Origin: Sphingobium chungbukense | GTDB lineage: Bacteria > Pseudomonadota > Alphaproteobacteria > Sphingomonadales > Sphingomonadaceae | Assembly (NCBI RefSeq): GCF_001005725.1 | Contig: NZ_LBIC01000020.1 | Coordinates: 1-64,000 of the forward strand | DNA length: 64,000 nt | Direction: 5' to 3' | Part shown: positions 49,038 through 57,498 of the stretch, piece by piece | Position numbering within the stretch: the first letter of the stretch is position 1 | Layout: every line of letters starts with the position of its first letter | The notes under the pieces: model-generated | The model's database searches: none | Seen by the model: only the letters and a program-made list of their open reading frames with translations | What the model was told of the DNA's origin: nothing | Program-made: the position numbers and the translations under genes

Positions 49038-49742
49038 ATGAACACCGCCTTTGTCCATTTTGTCGATCGCTGCCAGGGCCAGGCCGATGGGTTTGTTGCG
49101 ACCTCGCCATTGGCGCGATGGCGATTGGGCGCCGTCCTCATGGCGCAGCATGCGGGGAATTTTGTAACGATCCGCAAATCGCCAGCCGATGGCGGGACCT
49201 ATGAATTTGGCGGTCTCCATGCCCTGCCAGGTGGAATGGTTCGGACCGGCGACTGGCCCGGAGAGGAAGAGGCGGCGGCGCCGGCGCTGGTCGAGGCGTC
49301 ACTGCGAGCGCGTGTGCTCAAGGAAGCGTCGCTCACCTCGGCGGCGATACCTGCCATATCCTTCTGCGGATTGGGTCCGGTCGTTTCGAGCTACTCGGTC
49401 AAGGGGCAGGCCCGCTTCACGCTGATCGCGCCCTATGCTTGCCCGCTGGAGGAGCGCGCTTCGCTGCAGGCTGACGATCACTCCGTCGACGACTGCGCCT
49501 GGGTATCGTGCGCGGCGATCCCCTGGGAACGGTTCGCGCCTGCAAACCGCGTGATCGTAGCGCATCGGCTCTGGGCGATCCTTGCCGATTGCGAGCGTGA
49601 AAGCGCCCGCCCGCATGTCGCGCGCTCCGTTGCGCAATGTACGCGTTGGGCCACTTTGATGGGACTGCCTGCGGTTCCTCGTCCTTGGGATGGGCCCGAG
49701 CCGATCGAGGCCTGGCGTAATGCATGGGAGGCCGTTGGTTAG
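49038..49742 (+). CDS. Nudix-like protein with degenerate catalytic box
   Basis: A 234-residue protein. YEFGGLHALPGGMVRTGDWP followed by LVEASLRARVLKEASLTSAA occupies the place of a Nudix box (G-x5-E-x7-REUxEExGU), and later segments (ISFCGLGPVVSSYSVKGQAR, DDCAWVSCAAIPWERF) fit the rest of the fold. However, the REUxEE acidic residues are mostly lost, so pyrophosphohydrolase activity is doubtful; a binding or regulatory role is possible. The frame is open upstream to 48834, but ATG 49038 is preferred because the extra part shows no conserved features. It converges on the three-gene module on the other strand, 50 bp away. Confidence 0.6.
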   Translation: MNTAFVHFVDRCQGQADGFVATSPLARWRLGAVLMAQHAGNFVTIRKSPADGGTYEFGGLHALPGGMVRTGDWPGEEEAAAPALVEASLRARVLKEASLTSAAIPAISFCGLGPVVSSYSVKGQARFTLIAPYACPLEERASLQADDHSVDDCAWVSCAAIPWERFAPANRVIVAHRLWAILADCERESARPHVARSVAQCTRWATLMGLPAVPRPWDGPEPIEAWRNAWEAVG

Positions 49743-49792
49743 CTTTCGCGGTTCATGATCGGCAAGTCTTTGGCCCATCTGTGCCAGTCTGC

Positions 49793-50275
49793 CTATCTCA
49801 CAAGCCTTGGAGGCTCCTTCATGACGGGCAGCGGCGGTAGCTGTAGGCCGCTCTGTTCTGTGAGGATCGAGAAAAGCGCGCGAAAATAGGGATAGCAGGA
49901 GAAGCGGGCCACCCGATCGAGATAGCTCAGCGCGGCCTTCTCGTCGCATTCCGCCGACAGGCGATAGGTCGCGAAATAGCGGGCGCCAAGCGACACAGGA
50001 TGCCGGCGCCCCTCGACACAGGCAACCTTGAAGGCAAAAATTCCACGTAGCTCGAGCGCATCGCAATCGAGGCTCCAGTCCTCGAGCGAGGCCGAAATCC
50101 TGTACGCCCAGTTGCGGCGGCTCTCGCCCATGGCATCAGGTTTGAGGTCGAAGCTCGAACTCATCAGCCGCAGGCGAGACAGGCGAGCATGCGCGACCAG
50201 CTTGTTGAAATTCTCTGGGTCGATCTTCTCGCTTTTCTTCGACGTCCTGACCTTCAAAGACTTTTTTTCGGTCAT
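49793..50275 (-). CDS. SecB-like chaperone-fold protein
   Basis: A 160-residue protein. The central and C-terminal parts resemble SecB and SecB-like proteins: alternating beta-strand pattern (LELRGIFAFKVACVEG, ARYFATYRLSAECDE), then a helix and the typical YPYFRALFSILTEQSGLQLP with LPPLPV. The N-terminus is Lys-rich. SecB keeps precursors unfolded; SecB-like relatives also act as chaperones of toxin-antitoxin systems. Its ATG overlaps the stop of the winged-helix gene by 4 nt, so it is the last gene of a coupled three-gene unit. As the housekeeping SecB is normally chromosomal and acidic, this is probably a specialised accessory copy. Assignment is by pattern, not by search. Confidence 0.6.
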   Translation of the reverse strand: MTEKKSLKVRTSKKSEKIDPENFNKLVAHARLSRLRLMSSSFDLKPDAMGESRRNWAYRISASLEDWSLDCDALELRGIFAFKVACVEGRRHPVSLGARYFATYRLSAECDEKAALSYLDRVARFSCYPYFRALFSILTEQSGLQLPPLPVMKEPPRLVR

Positions 50276-51021
50276 GCTGCGAGATCTTCATCAAAACAGG
50301 GCTCGTTCACCGCGAGATCGCTGTCGAACTCGACCCATGATGCGATGCCGGCATCGGGGTTCCGGGCGGTCGCCTCCGTCATGATCCAGCTTCCCGTGTC
50401 CAGGGACTGCTCTTGCGCCTTGATGACCGAAGGGGCGTGCTCGGCGCGCGCATGCGACCGGCCCGCAGAGCTAAGCTCGAAGGAGACGTTACGTCCTTCC
50501 TCGACGCGCGTGATGAGCCCGGCATCGAGCAGGAGCGTGCTCACCCTCGTGAGATTGGCCTGCTCAAGCCCAAGGCGTTCGAGCAGCTCTGCCCGGCCGA
50601 GGCGACCATCTGCACTGGTTGCCAGTTCGCCGAGCAGCGCTGTTGCATGCTTGCGGCTCAGCACCTCGGACACATCGCGCGTCTCGGCCAGGCCGATACG
50701 CTCGTACACCAGCTGACCGAGCACCTCGATCCGGATAGCCCAGTCACTCAGAGGACCGCGAAACTGGGCCCCGACGGCGCGGAACAGATTATACCACTCC
50801 CGAAGATCATCGCCCGCGATATTGGTGCGCAGCATGCGGCCTGTCCAGGAGCGGAGCGCTGAGAATATGTCGCTGGCAATTGCATCATCGCGGCCGATCT
50901 CGAGCACCCGGCGCAATAGCGCACGAGCCTCCCTCGCGTCGAGCTCGCCGGTTTCGAGACTTTCTAAGGCGGGCAGAATGTCCGCGAGCGAGGTGAGCCT
51001 GGTAGCCATCTTGGTCTCCAA
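50272..51021 (-). CDS. Winged-helix domain protein (MarR-like C-terminal half)
   Basis: A 249-residue protein. Residues 1-110 are alpha-helical with no recognised family. Residues about 120-195 form a winged helix-turn-helix: KHATALLGELATSADGRLGR, AELLERLGLEQANLTRVSTL and LLDAGLITRVEEGRNVSFEL. The C-terminal 50 residues are acidic. It is likely the transcriptional regulator of the module, or a DNA-sensing component. It lies 54 bp downstream of the nitrilase-like gene and overlaps the SecB-like gene by 4 nt. The arrangement resembles that of antitoxin or regulator genes in accessory stress modules. Confidence 0.65.
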   Translation of the reverse strand: METKMATRLTSLADILPALESLETGELDAREARALLRRVLEIGRDDAIASDIFSALRSWTGRMLRTNIAGDDLREWYNLFRAVGAQFRGPLSDWAIRIEVLGQLVYERIGLAETRDVSEVLSRKHATALLGELATSADGRLGRAELLERLGLEQANLTRVSTLLLDAGLITRVEEGRNVSFELSSAGRSHARAEHAPSVIKAQEQSLDTGSWIMTEATARNPDAGIASWVEFDSDLAVNEPCFDEDLAA

Positions 51022-51075
51022 TGATGGATTCGTTTTACAACGTTTCAGCTATTGCGCAACCTTCCTGAAAATGCC

Positions 51076-52347
51076 CTACGCCTCAAAGAGGTTCCATTCC
51101 TTGTCGACACAGGTATCCTTCGTTGACTCCTGGGGGGCGAGGAGGATGAATCCCTCAGCGTCGCCCGCCTTGCCCGCAAGCCCCTGCTGCACGACAAAGG
51201 CGCGCAGCCCGTGCGTGATGCGGTCGGTCTTCGCTCGATTGATATGGCCGTCCATGGTGGTTGTCTTGCCCATCGAGGGCACGAGGAGGAAATCGACGTC
51301 CAGGTCCAGCCATGGCGGCGCTTCACCCAGGTTGCAATAATCCTTGCAGATCGCCACCGAGGCGAGGAAGCGGTCGCACACCAGAACGATAATCTCGTCG
51401 CCGCACTCAATGTCTTCAAAGCGATTGGCGTCATCTGCGAACCGGACGATCTTGGAGTGCTGGCCTTTCTCCTCGCCCTGACCTGTCAATATGGGAGCGC
51501 TGTTCCTGATCCTGCCATTCACCTTTCGGTGCCATGAGCCTGCAATGATGACATTGGGGACGGCGTCCTGGGCAAGAGACAGGACCGCCAGATGATCGGT
51601 CAAGGTTGCAAGCGCCTTGTCGTCGATGGTGAGCTCGGGCCACACGATCGCATGGGCGCGCGACATGCTTTCCGCCTGGCTCTTGATGCAGCCATTGATG
51701 TCCGGATGTTCAACGCGCTGCACGCGGAAGCCGTTCGGGGTTTTCCTGGTCTTTACCTGGAGACCCGGGAAGATGGCGCCGCCTAACGTGACGTTATCCT
51801 TGACGCTCGAGAGATCAGCGGCAGCCAGCGCCACGATGCGGACCGGCACCTTTTGCAGGGCGGTCGGGATGATGCGATAATATCTGGTCCCTCGCCGGCC
51901 ATAGCTGAGCTTGTCGCCAGCCGTACTGCCAAGGTCCCGCCGGCGCCTGGCAGGGATCACGAAGGCATTTCCGGATTTGCATAACCATTCGCGCATGGGA
52001 TCGGAAGGGACGCGCGCATATCGCGTGTCCATGCCGTGCAGGATATGGTCGAGGCTTCGTATCTGGATTGCAAGGGCAAGGAGGCATTGCCGGGTCTGGA
52101 CGAGGCCACAGGCCCAGGCCTTCCCACCTCCAAGGATGGCTGCTGCCTGCGTCCTGGTTGCTTCCTCGAGCTCCGCTTCGGGAAATTCGGCGTAGATCGT
52201 CCGGATATTCCATGGTGCATCGCGCATCGCTGCGTCGAGCTGCGCGAGGCAATCGCGAACGGTTTCGGGATTGGAGAGGTCGAGGGCTGCCTGTGCCTCT
52301 GCGAGCGCGCGGCAGCCACTGCGCCACAATGAATCCGGCCTTTGCAT
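51076..52347 (-). CDS. Nitrilase-like (carbon-nitrogen hydrolase) protein with N-terminal extension
   Basis: A 423-residue protein. The C-terminal half (about 165-423) is a carbon-nitrogen-hydrolase fold. The triad appears as Glu 238 in AIVWPELTID, Lys 299 in GQHSKIVRF and Cys 334 in VAICKDYCN, in the right order and spacing. The N-terminal 165 residues are helical and of unknown family; they have no secretion signal. Family members hydrolyse nitriles, amides or carbamoyl groups, or transfer acyl groups; the substrate cannot be told here. ATG at 52347 is chosen because codons upstream to the ATG at 52461 have weaker third-position GC. First gene of a leftward three-gene unit with a winged-helix protein and a SecB-like protein. 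Confidence 0.7.
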   Translation of the reverse strand: MQRPDSLWRSGCRALAEAQAALDLSNPETVRDCLAQLDAAMRDAPWNIRTIYAEFPEAELEEATRTQAAAILGGGKAWACGLVQTRQCLLALAIQIRSLDHILHGMDTRYARVPSDPMREWLCKSGNAFVIPARRRRDLGSTAGDKLSYGRRGTRYYRIIPTALQKVPVRIVALAAADLSSVKDNVTLGGAIFPGLQVKTRKTPNGFRVQRVEHPDINGCIKSQAESMSRAHAIVWPELTIDDKALATLTDHLAVLSLAQDAVPNVIIAGSWHRKVNGRIRNSAPILTGQGEEKGQHSKIVRFADDANRFEDIECGDEIIVLVCDRFLASVAICKDYCNLGEAPPWLDLDVDFLLVPSMGKTTTMDGHINRAKTDRITHGLRAFVVQQGLAGKAGDAEGFILLAPQESTKDTCVDKEWNLFEA

Positions 52348-53122
52348 CAAGAAACGGTCCAGGAAGAAAGCAGAGAAACTAACGACATGACCAGCCTGAA
52401 GGTACCGTTGCGCAGGGAATCGCGGGTAGCGGCTTTTGCGTCGATTGGCTAGGAAGCCCATGGCCGTTTGAGCGCGCCTGTGAACTGCGGCATGGCCGGG
52501 AATGACGATCCTGGCGACATTGCCCGGGCATGGCTACCCGGCCCCCCTGGCAGGCGCCCGGATCACCGATCTTGATCGAGAGAAAATCGATGCCCTTCGC
52601 GCCAGCTTGGGCAGGCTGGATGATCGCAAGGTTGAAGGATCGTGCAGATTGTCGTGATCGGGGGAGGGGGAAAGGCAGATCACCGAGCCGCTCGAGGCGG
52701 GAAGTTCGGGTGATTTCCAACCGATCGGAAGCCATCACGACTGCGAAAATCGCGGAAAGTGAGGGGCAGCTGGTCAAGCCAGAACGGATGCCTTTTGGAT
52801 CGGGCCGCCAGAGCGCACCAGCATGTCCGAGATGAGGTGAGCAGTTCCGCTCGCGACGCCGACACTGCAGCTTGAAGGCCAGCTGGTCCGTTGCGAGCAT
52901 TGCCTGGTGGGGGCATTCGCGGACGGTTCTGGAATGCATCCACCTATCCTTTTGCCCCACATCCTAACCCGTTGCGCGCATGTAAGGAGCGTGTCAGATT
53001 GGAACCCGGCGGCAAGGCCGCCAAGCGCCAAAGGGCATGAGGGCTGGGGGGGCGACATTCCTGAATTGTCCTGCTCAAAAACGCCGGGAGCGCGCTGAAC
53101 TGCCATTGCGAAAGGCGAACAT
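52348..53122. other. Intergenic region without a supported gene
   Basis: Only short overlapping frames on both strands, none with a ribosome-binding site and family match. It must contain the promoter for the leftward module and for the lipoprotein gene. Confidence 0.35.
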
Positions 53123-53947
53123 ATGCGCAGCAAGGTCCTCTTGGCCGTCGGATTGATGCTTCTCGAGGCATGTGGGGGTGACAATTCGAGCGCGACCATG
53201 AATGCGTCGGGAGAGGCGTCGATCGCCCCCGAGCCAGAACGGAGTTCTGCAGCGCCGGCCGTTCAGAAAGTGGATCTGGATTGTGACAAGTTCAAACCTC
53301 AATCCGCAACTGGTGGGCAGCCTGCAGATGATGTAGCCGGGCTACGGCACGGTATGACGGAGGAGCAGGTTCGAGGTGTGCTGCTGTGCAAGAACGCAAG
53401 CTATGCGATCAATGCCAACAAGAATAATGCCTCGCTTCCCGCGGGGGGCCAGATCTCCCAGATCAATCTCAATGCGGATACCGGCATGGACAAGGTGAAT
53501 GTCTGGCTGCTGGGCCCGGCCGGCGCTGAGCGCGTGGTGCATGTAGACCGCACCATCGAATATTCAGGCGGCAAGGAGCTTCCTGTCGCCAACATCACCA
53601 AGGAAGTAGCCGGCAAATACGGCAGTTTCGATGACACCGGATATGGCAGCCAGCGATCGGGGTGGATCGTCCGTGCCCGTAACGGTGAGCGGATGACGAA
53701 CAGCAATACAAATTATGGGGAATGCCGCAGCCACAACCTTCGTACAGACAAGGTTCTGCCGTGTCTGCATGCGATTTCGTACGAGGTGGTGCCGAACCAG
53801 CAAAATCCGGCCCTTGCGTCACGCTTCAACGTCGCCATGACCAGTTTCGCGATGACCAATGAGATGATCACCGCCACGATGGACCACCAGGCGGATGCGG
53901 TCAGGCGCGCAGAAGAAAAGGCTGATACGCAGGGCCTGGATCTGTAA
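53123..53947 (+). CDS. Hypothetical lipoprotein
   Basis: A 274-residue protein with a lipoprotein signal: a hydrophobic stretch followed by LLEACGG, where the Cys at residue 17 would be lipidated. Residues 20-50 are a flexible Ser/Ala/Pro linker. The mature domain contains DDVAGLRHGMTEEQVRGVLL and several Cys residues (LDCDKF, LLCKNA, GECRSH, LPCLH) likely to form disulphides in the periplasm. The segment LRHGMTEEQVRGVL resembles the start of small BamE/SmpA-like domains, but I would not assign it. Function unknown. Transcribed alone. Confidence 0.75.
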   Translation: MRSKVLLAVGLMLLEACGGDNSSATMNASGEASIAPEPERSSAAPAVQKVDLDCDKFKPQSATGGQPADDVAGLRHGMTEEQVRGVLLCKNASYAINANKNNASLPAGGQISQINLNADTGMDKVNVWLLGPAGAERVVHVDRTIEYSGGKELPVANITKEVAGKYGSFDDTGYGSQRSGWIVRARNGERMTNSNTNYGECRSHNLRTDKVLPCLHAISYEVVPNQQNPALASRFNVAMTSFAMTNEMITATMDHQADAVRRAEEKADTQGLDL

Positions 53948-54162
53948 TCATCGCCGACTTGACTGGAGGCAAATCCGACGCCCCAAATGCGCCCGATCTT
54001 CCGTCCTGTCGGGATGGCGGGTCCGACCGCCCCCTTCCGGCAACAGAGGAGGAGAGAGCATCGGCATTGAATACGCAAAAGGCAATTCACCGAGCTAACG
54101 GAAGGTGACATTGCCAAGCAACGCCTGTTGACAGGATGCACCGCCTCCTCCATCTGGCATGG

Positions 54163-54225
54163 ACGGCGATGGATTTCCGCCTGGCTTCGGCCGAACCGCC
54201 TCCGGGCTGATGATTCCTACCTGCT
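54163..54225 (+). ncRNA. Fluoride riboswitch (crcB motif)
   Basis: The conserved 5' element GGCGATGG (54165-54172) is followed by pairing arms and the 3' element CTGATGATTCCTACCTG (54206-54222), matching the crcB/fluoride riboswitch pattern of GGCGAUGG...UGAU..UCCUAC. A downstream mini-hairpin (TGCGTTTCGCA) precedes the AAGGAGG ribosome-binding site, so control is probably at translation initiation. It sits immediately upstream of a ClC exporter gene, the expected partner. Confidence 0.88.
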
Positions 54226-54248
54226 GCGTTTCGCAACAAGGAGGAATC

Positions 54249-56078
54249 GTGCGCGCTACATTTGCCAATCTTTTCACGTCACTGAACCTTGAAGGGCATG
54301 CGCTGGCGCGGTGGGATCACGCTGCATCAGTAGGGCGCTGGACACTGCTGCTCATCCCCATGGCGGTCGCGGTGGGAACGCTGTGCGCCGCTTTCCTCTG
54401 GAGCCTCGATGCTGCAACCCGCGCGCGCTTCGAGCATCCCTGGCTGCTTTTCCTCCTGCCGGTCGGCGGCGCAGGGATCGGCTGGCTCTATCATCGGCTC
54501 GGCCGTTCCGTGGAAGGCGGCAACAATCTGATCGTCGAGCAGATCCACGAGCCTGGCGGCGGGGTCCCGCTCCGCATGGCGCCACTGGTCTTCCTCGGCA
54601 CGATCGTCACGCATCTGCTCGGTGGCTCGGCCGGCCGCGAGGGAACCGCAGTACAACTGGGCGGCAGCCTTGCCAGCGCGGTGGCGGGATGGTTTCGCCT
54701 CGATCCTTCGAGCATCCGGGTCATCCTCATGGCGGGCGTTGCCGCCGGCTTTGGCGCCGTATTCGGTACGCCGCTCGCTGGGGCTGTGTTCGCGCTGGAG
54801 GTGCTTGCGCTCGGGCGGGTCGAATATTCCGCGCTCGTGCCGTGCCTCGTGGCGGCGCTGGTGGGTGACTGGACCTGTCATGCCTGGGGCATGCACCATC
54901 CGGCTTATGCGTTCGCTGCTTTGGGCCCTACGGAGCCCAGCCTGCTGTTCGAGCCCCTGCTTCTGCTCAAGGCGGCGATGGCGGGGGGCGCTTTCGGCCT
55001 TGCCAGCCTGCTGTTCGCCGAGGCCAATCATGCCTTGGGCGGCTGGCTCAAGAGGATCATTCCCTATGGTCCCGTGCGCCCTGCGATCGGCGGGCTTCTC
55101 GTCATCGCGCTCGTTTATCTGCTGGGCACGCGCGCCTATCTCGGGCTTGGCGTATGGAGCCTGACACCGGGGAATCCGACTATCGCGGGCTTCTTCCAGC
55201 CTGGGCGAGATAGCTGGAGCTGGGCGCTCAAGATGCTGTTCACCGTGGTCACGCTCAGCGCCGGATTCAAGGGCGGCGAGGTAACGCCGCTCTTCTTCAT
55301 CGGCGCGGCACTCGGTCATGCGCTGGCTGCGCCCTTGGGTGTTCCTGTTGATCTGTTTGCGGCGCTGGGTTTCGTCGCCGTGTTTGCAGGCGCCGCCAAT
55401 ACCCCGCTCGCCTGCACGATCATGGGCATCGAATTGTTCGGCGCGGGCGCGGCCTTGCCGATCGCTGTCGCCTGCTTCGTCGCTTATGTCTGTTCGGGCC
55501 ATAACGGCATCTATCTTTCGCAGCGTGTCGCCGTGCCGAAGCGGTCGCGGACGATGCTGCCCCCGGACCTGACGCTCCGGGAAGCACGCGCGATGCGCCC
55601 ATCGCCGGACCTCTCGGCCATCTTCCTCCCTCAATCTTCGGAAGGCACGCTCCTGACCCAAACCCATCAACTGACGTCGCGCGAGATCGGCATGATCCGC
55701 ATCTATCTGAAACCCGCCGACAAGGCACCGCCTGCGCTGTCCAAATCTCGTTGGGGCGCCAAGCCACTCTATCGCGCGCTGGTCACGCAGGCGAAGGCCG
55801 ACGGCATCATTAATGCTGTCGCCCATCACACCCATTATGGCTTCAGCAATCATGGTCCGGTGCGCGAAAGCGGCGCAGACCTCTCCAATCCCCACCTCAC
55901 CATGTGCGTGGAACTGATCGGAGCGAAGGATCAGCTTGAACTGTTCTGCAGGACGCACGGCGCGCTGCTCGCCGACAAGGTGATCGTCTACAAGCATCTG
56001 GAGCATTGGCATGTGGGGCCGGGCAGCCTCGAACATGAGGATGCCAGCGCTGCGCAACGCGCTGCGGAAGCGCAATAG
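54249..56078 (+). CDS. ClC-type fluoride exporter fused to a DUF190 domain
   Basis: A 609-residue protein. Residues about 25-455 form a ClC channel/antiporter with about 12 helices; the family motif appears as GGSAGREGTAVQLGG (about 127-141) and AAGFGAVFGTPLAGAVFALE. GREGT in place of the GREGP of chloride ClCs is typical of the fluoride-specific CLC-F branch. From about residue 482 (MIRIYLKPADKAPP) to 590 is a DUF190 domain, a PII-like fold also linked to fluoride riboswitches elsewhere. It should export fluoride in exchange for protons. GTG 54249 is chosen because AAGGAGG precedes it; the longer frame from 54159 would translate the riboswitch. No frameshift. Confidence 0.88.
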   Translation: MRATFANLFTSLNLEGHALARWDHAASVGRWTLLLIPMAVAVGTLCAAFLWSLDAATRARFEHPWLLFLLPVGGAGIGWLYHRLGRSVEGGNNLIVEQIHEPGGGVPLRMAPLVFLGTIVTHLLGGSAGREGTAVQLGGSLASAVAGWFRLDPSSIRVILMAGVAAGFGAVFGTPLAGAVFALEVLALGRVEYSALVPCLVAALVGDWTCHAWGMHHPAYAFAALGPTEPSLLFEPLLLLKAAMAGGAFGLASLLFAEANHALGGWLKRIIPYGPVRPAIGGLLVIALVYLLGTRAYLGLGVWSLTPGNPTIAGFFQPGRDSWSWALKMLFTVVTLSAGFKGGEVTPLFFIGAALGHALAAPLGVPVDLFAALGFVAVFAGAANTPLACTIMGIELFGAGAALPIAVACFVAYVCSGHNGIYLSQRVAVPKRSRTMLPPDLTLREARAMRPSPDLSAIFLPQSSEGTLLTQTHQLTSREIGMIRIYLKPADKAPPALSKSRWGAKPLYRALVTQAKADGIINAVAHHTHYGFSNHGPVRESGADLSNPHLTMCVELIGAKDQLELFCRTHGALLADKVIVYKHLEHWHVGPGSLEHEDASAAQRAAEAQ

Positions 56079-56151
56079 CTCAAGGCGAAGAAAGGGATCG
56101 CGCTGTCGCAGTGGCTCAGCGACCCTGCTGTTCTGGAGAAGGAAGGCTACC

Positions 56152-56500
56152 ATGTCCGATACCGCCCACTCATGGAATTTTTGGACCGGACTTTCTGCCC
56201 TCTTCGCGGCGCTGGTGGCGATCTTTTGAAAAAAAGGTCGACGTCGAGGGCATCGATTCAGATCTGGCGCCTCTTTCTAACAATGCTGATCGTCGTCTTT
56301 ACCGGACTGCCCGGGCATGTCGCCAGCGGCGGCTTTGATGCAACGGTCACGCGCGCTCATGAATGGAGTGAAAGCAGCACGTGCCTCACCGTTGCCGTAG
56401 GTGACTGTCGCCTGCAGCCTCGTTCTCGATGGATCGGCTGGCTACAACTTTCGTGCGATCTGTCAAAGATCAGAGGTTCCTCCACATTCAACCCGGGATG
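56152..56500 (+). pseudogene. Decayed EamA/DMT-family transporter
   Basis: ATG at 56152 with GAAGGAAGG upstream begins SDTAHSWNFWTGLSALFAAL, VAIF, then TGA. In another frame the text resumes as VDVEGIDSDLAPL, and in a third as LTMLIVVFTGL and onward. Read together they match the start of an EamA permease (WTWALLSALFAALVAIFAK..., then VDSDLATLIRT). At least two frameshifts and loss of the remaining ~100 residues show it is dead. It lies 74 bp after the fluoride exporter gene, so it may once have been the next gene of the operon. Confidence 0.65.
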
Positions 56501-56673
56501 ATGTCTGCTTCGTATCCGGCAGATTCTTGGTGGCACGTCGGTTCCCGGCGCCTTGCAGATGATGGATGTCCAGATGGCCTTCAATGGCTGCTGCGCGCCG
56601 GTGCGTCCGCCTCAGCTAGGTGTTCGCGCATATAGGTGCTAATCTAGCTGTTCCCATCATGAGGATCGGATTG

Positions 56674-57159
56674 ATGCGCGTTCGCTTTCCCGGGATTGCC
56701 ACCGCCTTCCTCATCAGCATGCCAGCACTTGGCGCCCCTCCGGCTGCAGAGCAGGCATCTGTGTTCAGGTCAGCGGGATTCACCCAGCATGGCCAACAAT
56801 GGAGGTCGGGCAACTGCGAGCCGCCGGAGCTATCCTATGAGCCCGGATCGATCACCATATTTCGGGACCTGAATGGCGATGGCCGACCAGAAGCGGTGAT
56901 TACCGAAGGAGGCGGCCTATGCTATGGCAACACAGGCCAGAATTTCTGGCTGCTCTCCAAACAGTCGAACGGCACATGGAAAATCCTGGTCGAGTCTCTA
57001 GGCATGCCCGAGTTCCTGCCCGCTCGAGGCGCCAACGGTTATCCGGACGTGCTCGTCGGCGGACCCGGCTTTTGCTTCCCTGTGCTGCGGTGGAACGGCC
57101 GAACGTACACGCGTCATCATTTCGAATATGAGGGCAAGCCCTGCCGGCCTCCATCCTGA
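56674..57159 (+). CDS. Exported protein with a DxNxDG-type calcium-binding-like loop
   Basis: A 161-residue protein. The start ATG at 56674 has GAGGATCGG nine bases upstream and gives a clean signal peptide (about 1-24, ending ALGAP). The mature part contains ITIFRDLNGDGRPEAVITEG (about 72-91), a DxNxDG loop of the kind seen in VCBS/FG-GAP and dockerin-like sequences, and FPVLRWNGRTYTRHHFEYEG near the C-terminus. Two Cys (SGNCEPPEL and GLCYGN) may bond. Function unknown. It is flanked by the EamA pseudogene and a convergent TonB receptor gene. Confidence 0.7.
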   Translation: MRVRFPGIATAFLISMPALGAPPAAEQASVFRSAGFTQHGQQWRSGNCEPPELSYEPGSITIFRDLNGDGRPEAVITEGGGLCYGNTGQNFWLLSKQSNGTWKILVESLGMPEFLPARGANGYPDVLVGGPGFCFPVLRWNGRTYTRHHFEYEGKPCRPPS

Positions 57160-57498
57160 GTTTGTTCAAGCGGACTGTGCAGGCCAGGAACAAGGATGCA
57201 CTGCGGCCTCTGGGCAAGGGACAAATCGCGGTCATCAAGCGATCGGACGCCTGCGAAGGGGTTTGAAATCTCGCCATGCAGACAGATTGTGAACCGGCAG
57301 TCGCCTGGCTCAACCGCGATTGCCGGGGTGCCAGGGACTTCGAGCAGCCCGCCGCCCCGGCCAAGGGGTAATTCTTGGCAGGGGCACGTACGCGGTCATT
57401 CGCCCAGCTGCGAGGGCCTGTCAGCCAACGGCATGGCTTTTGGTCCGACCCTTGGTCCAGCTGCCTGCACGCCTGCTGGCGCCCGGCGCTTTCAAGCA
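57160..57498. other. Convergent intergenic gap
   Basis: About 340 bp between convergent genes. No gene, no clear intrinsic terminator; nothing recognised. Confidence 0.35.

Noticed and set aside
54159..54248. Longer N-terminus for the ClC protein starting at ATG 54159.
   Set aside because: It would translate the fluoride riboswitch; the GTG at 54249 has AAGGAGG in front and starts just before the first helix.
54327..56153. 608-codon minus-strand frame opposite the ClC gene.
   Set aside because: Polar, Arg-rich antisense text with no domain; the plus strand has a clear transporter.
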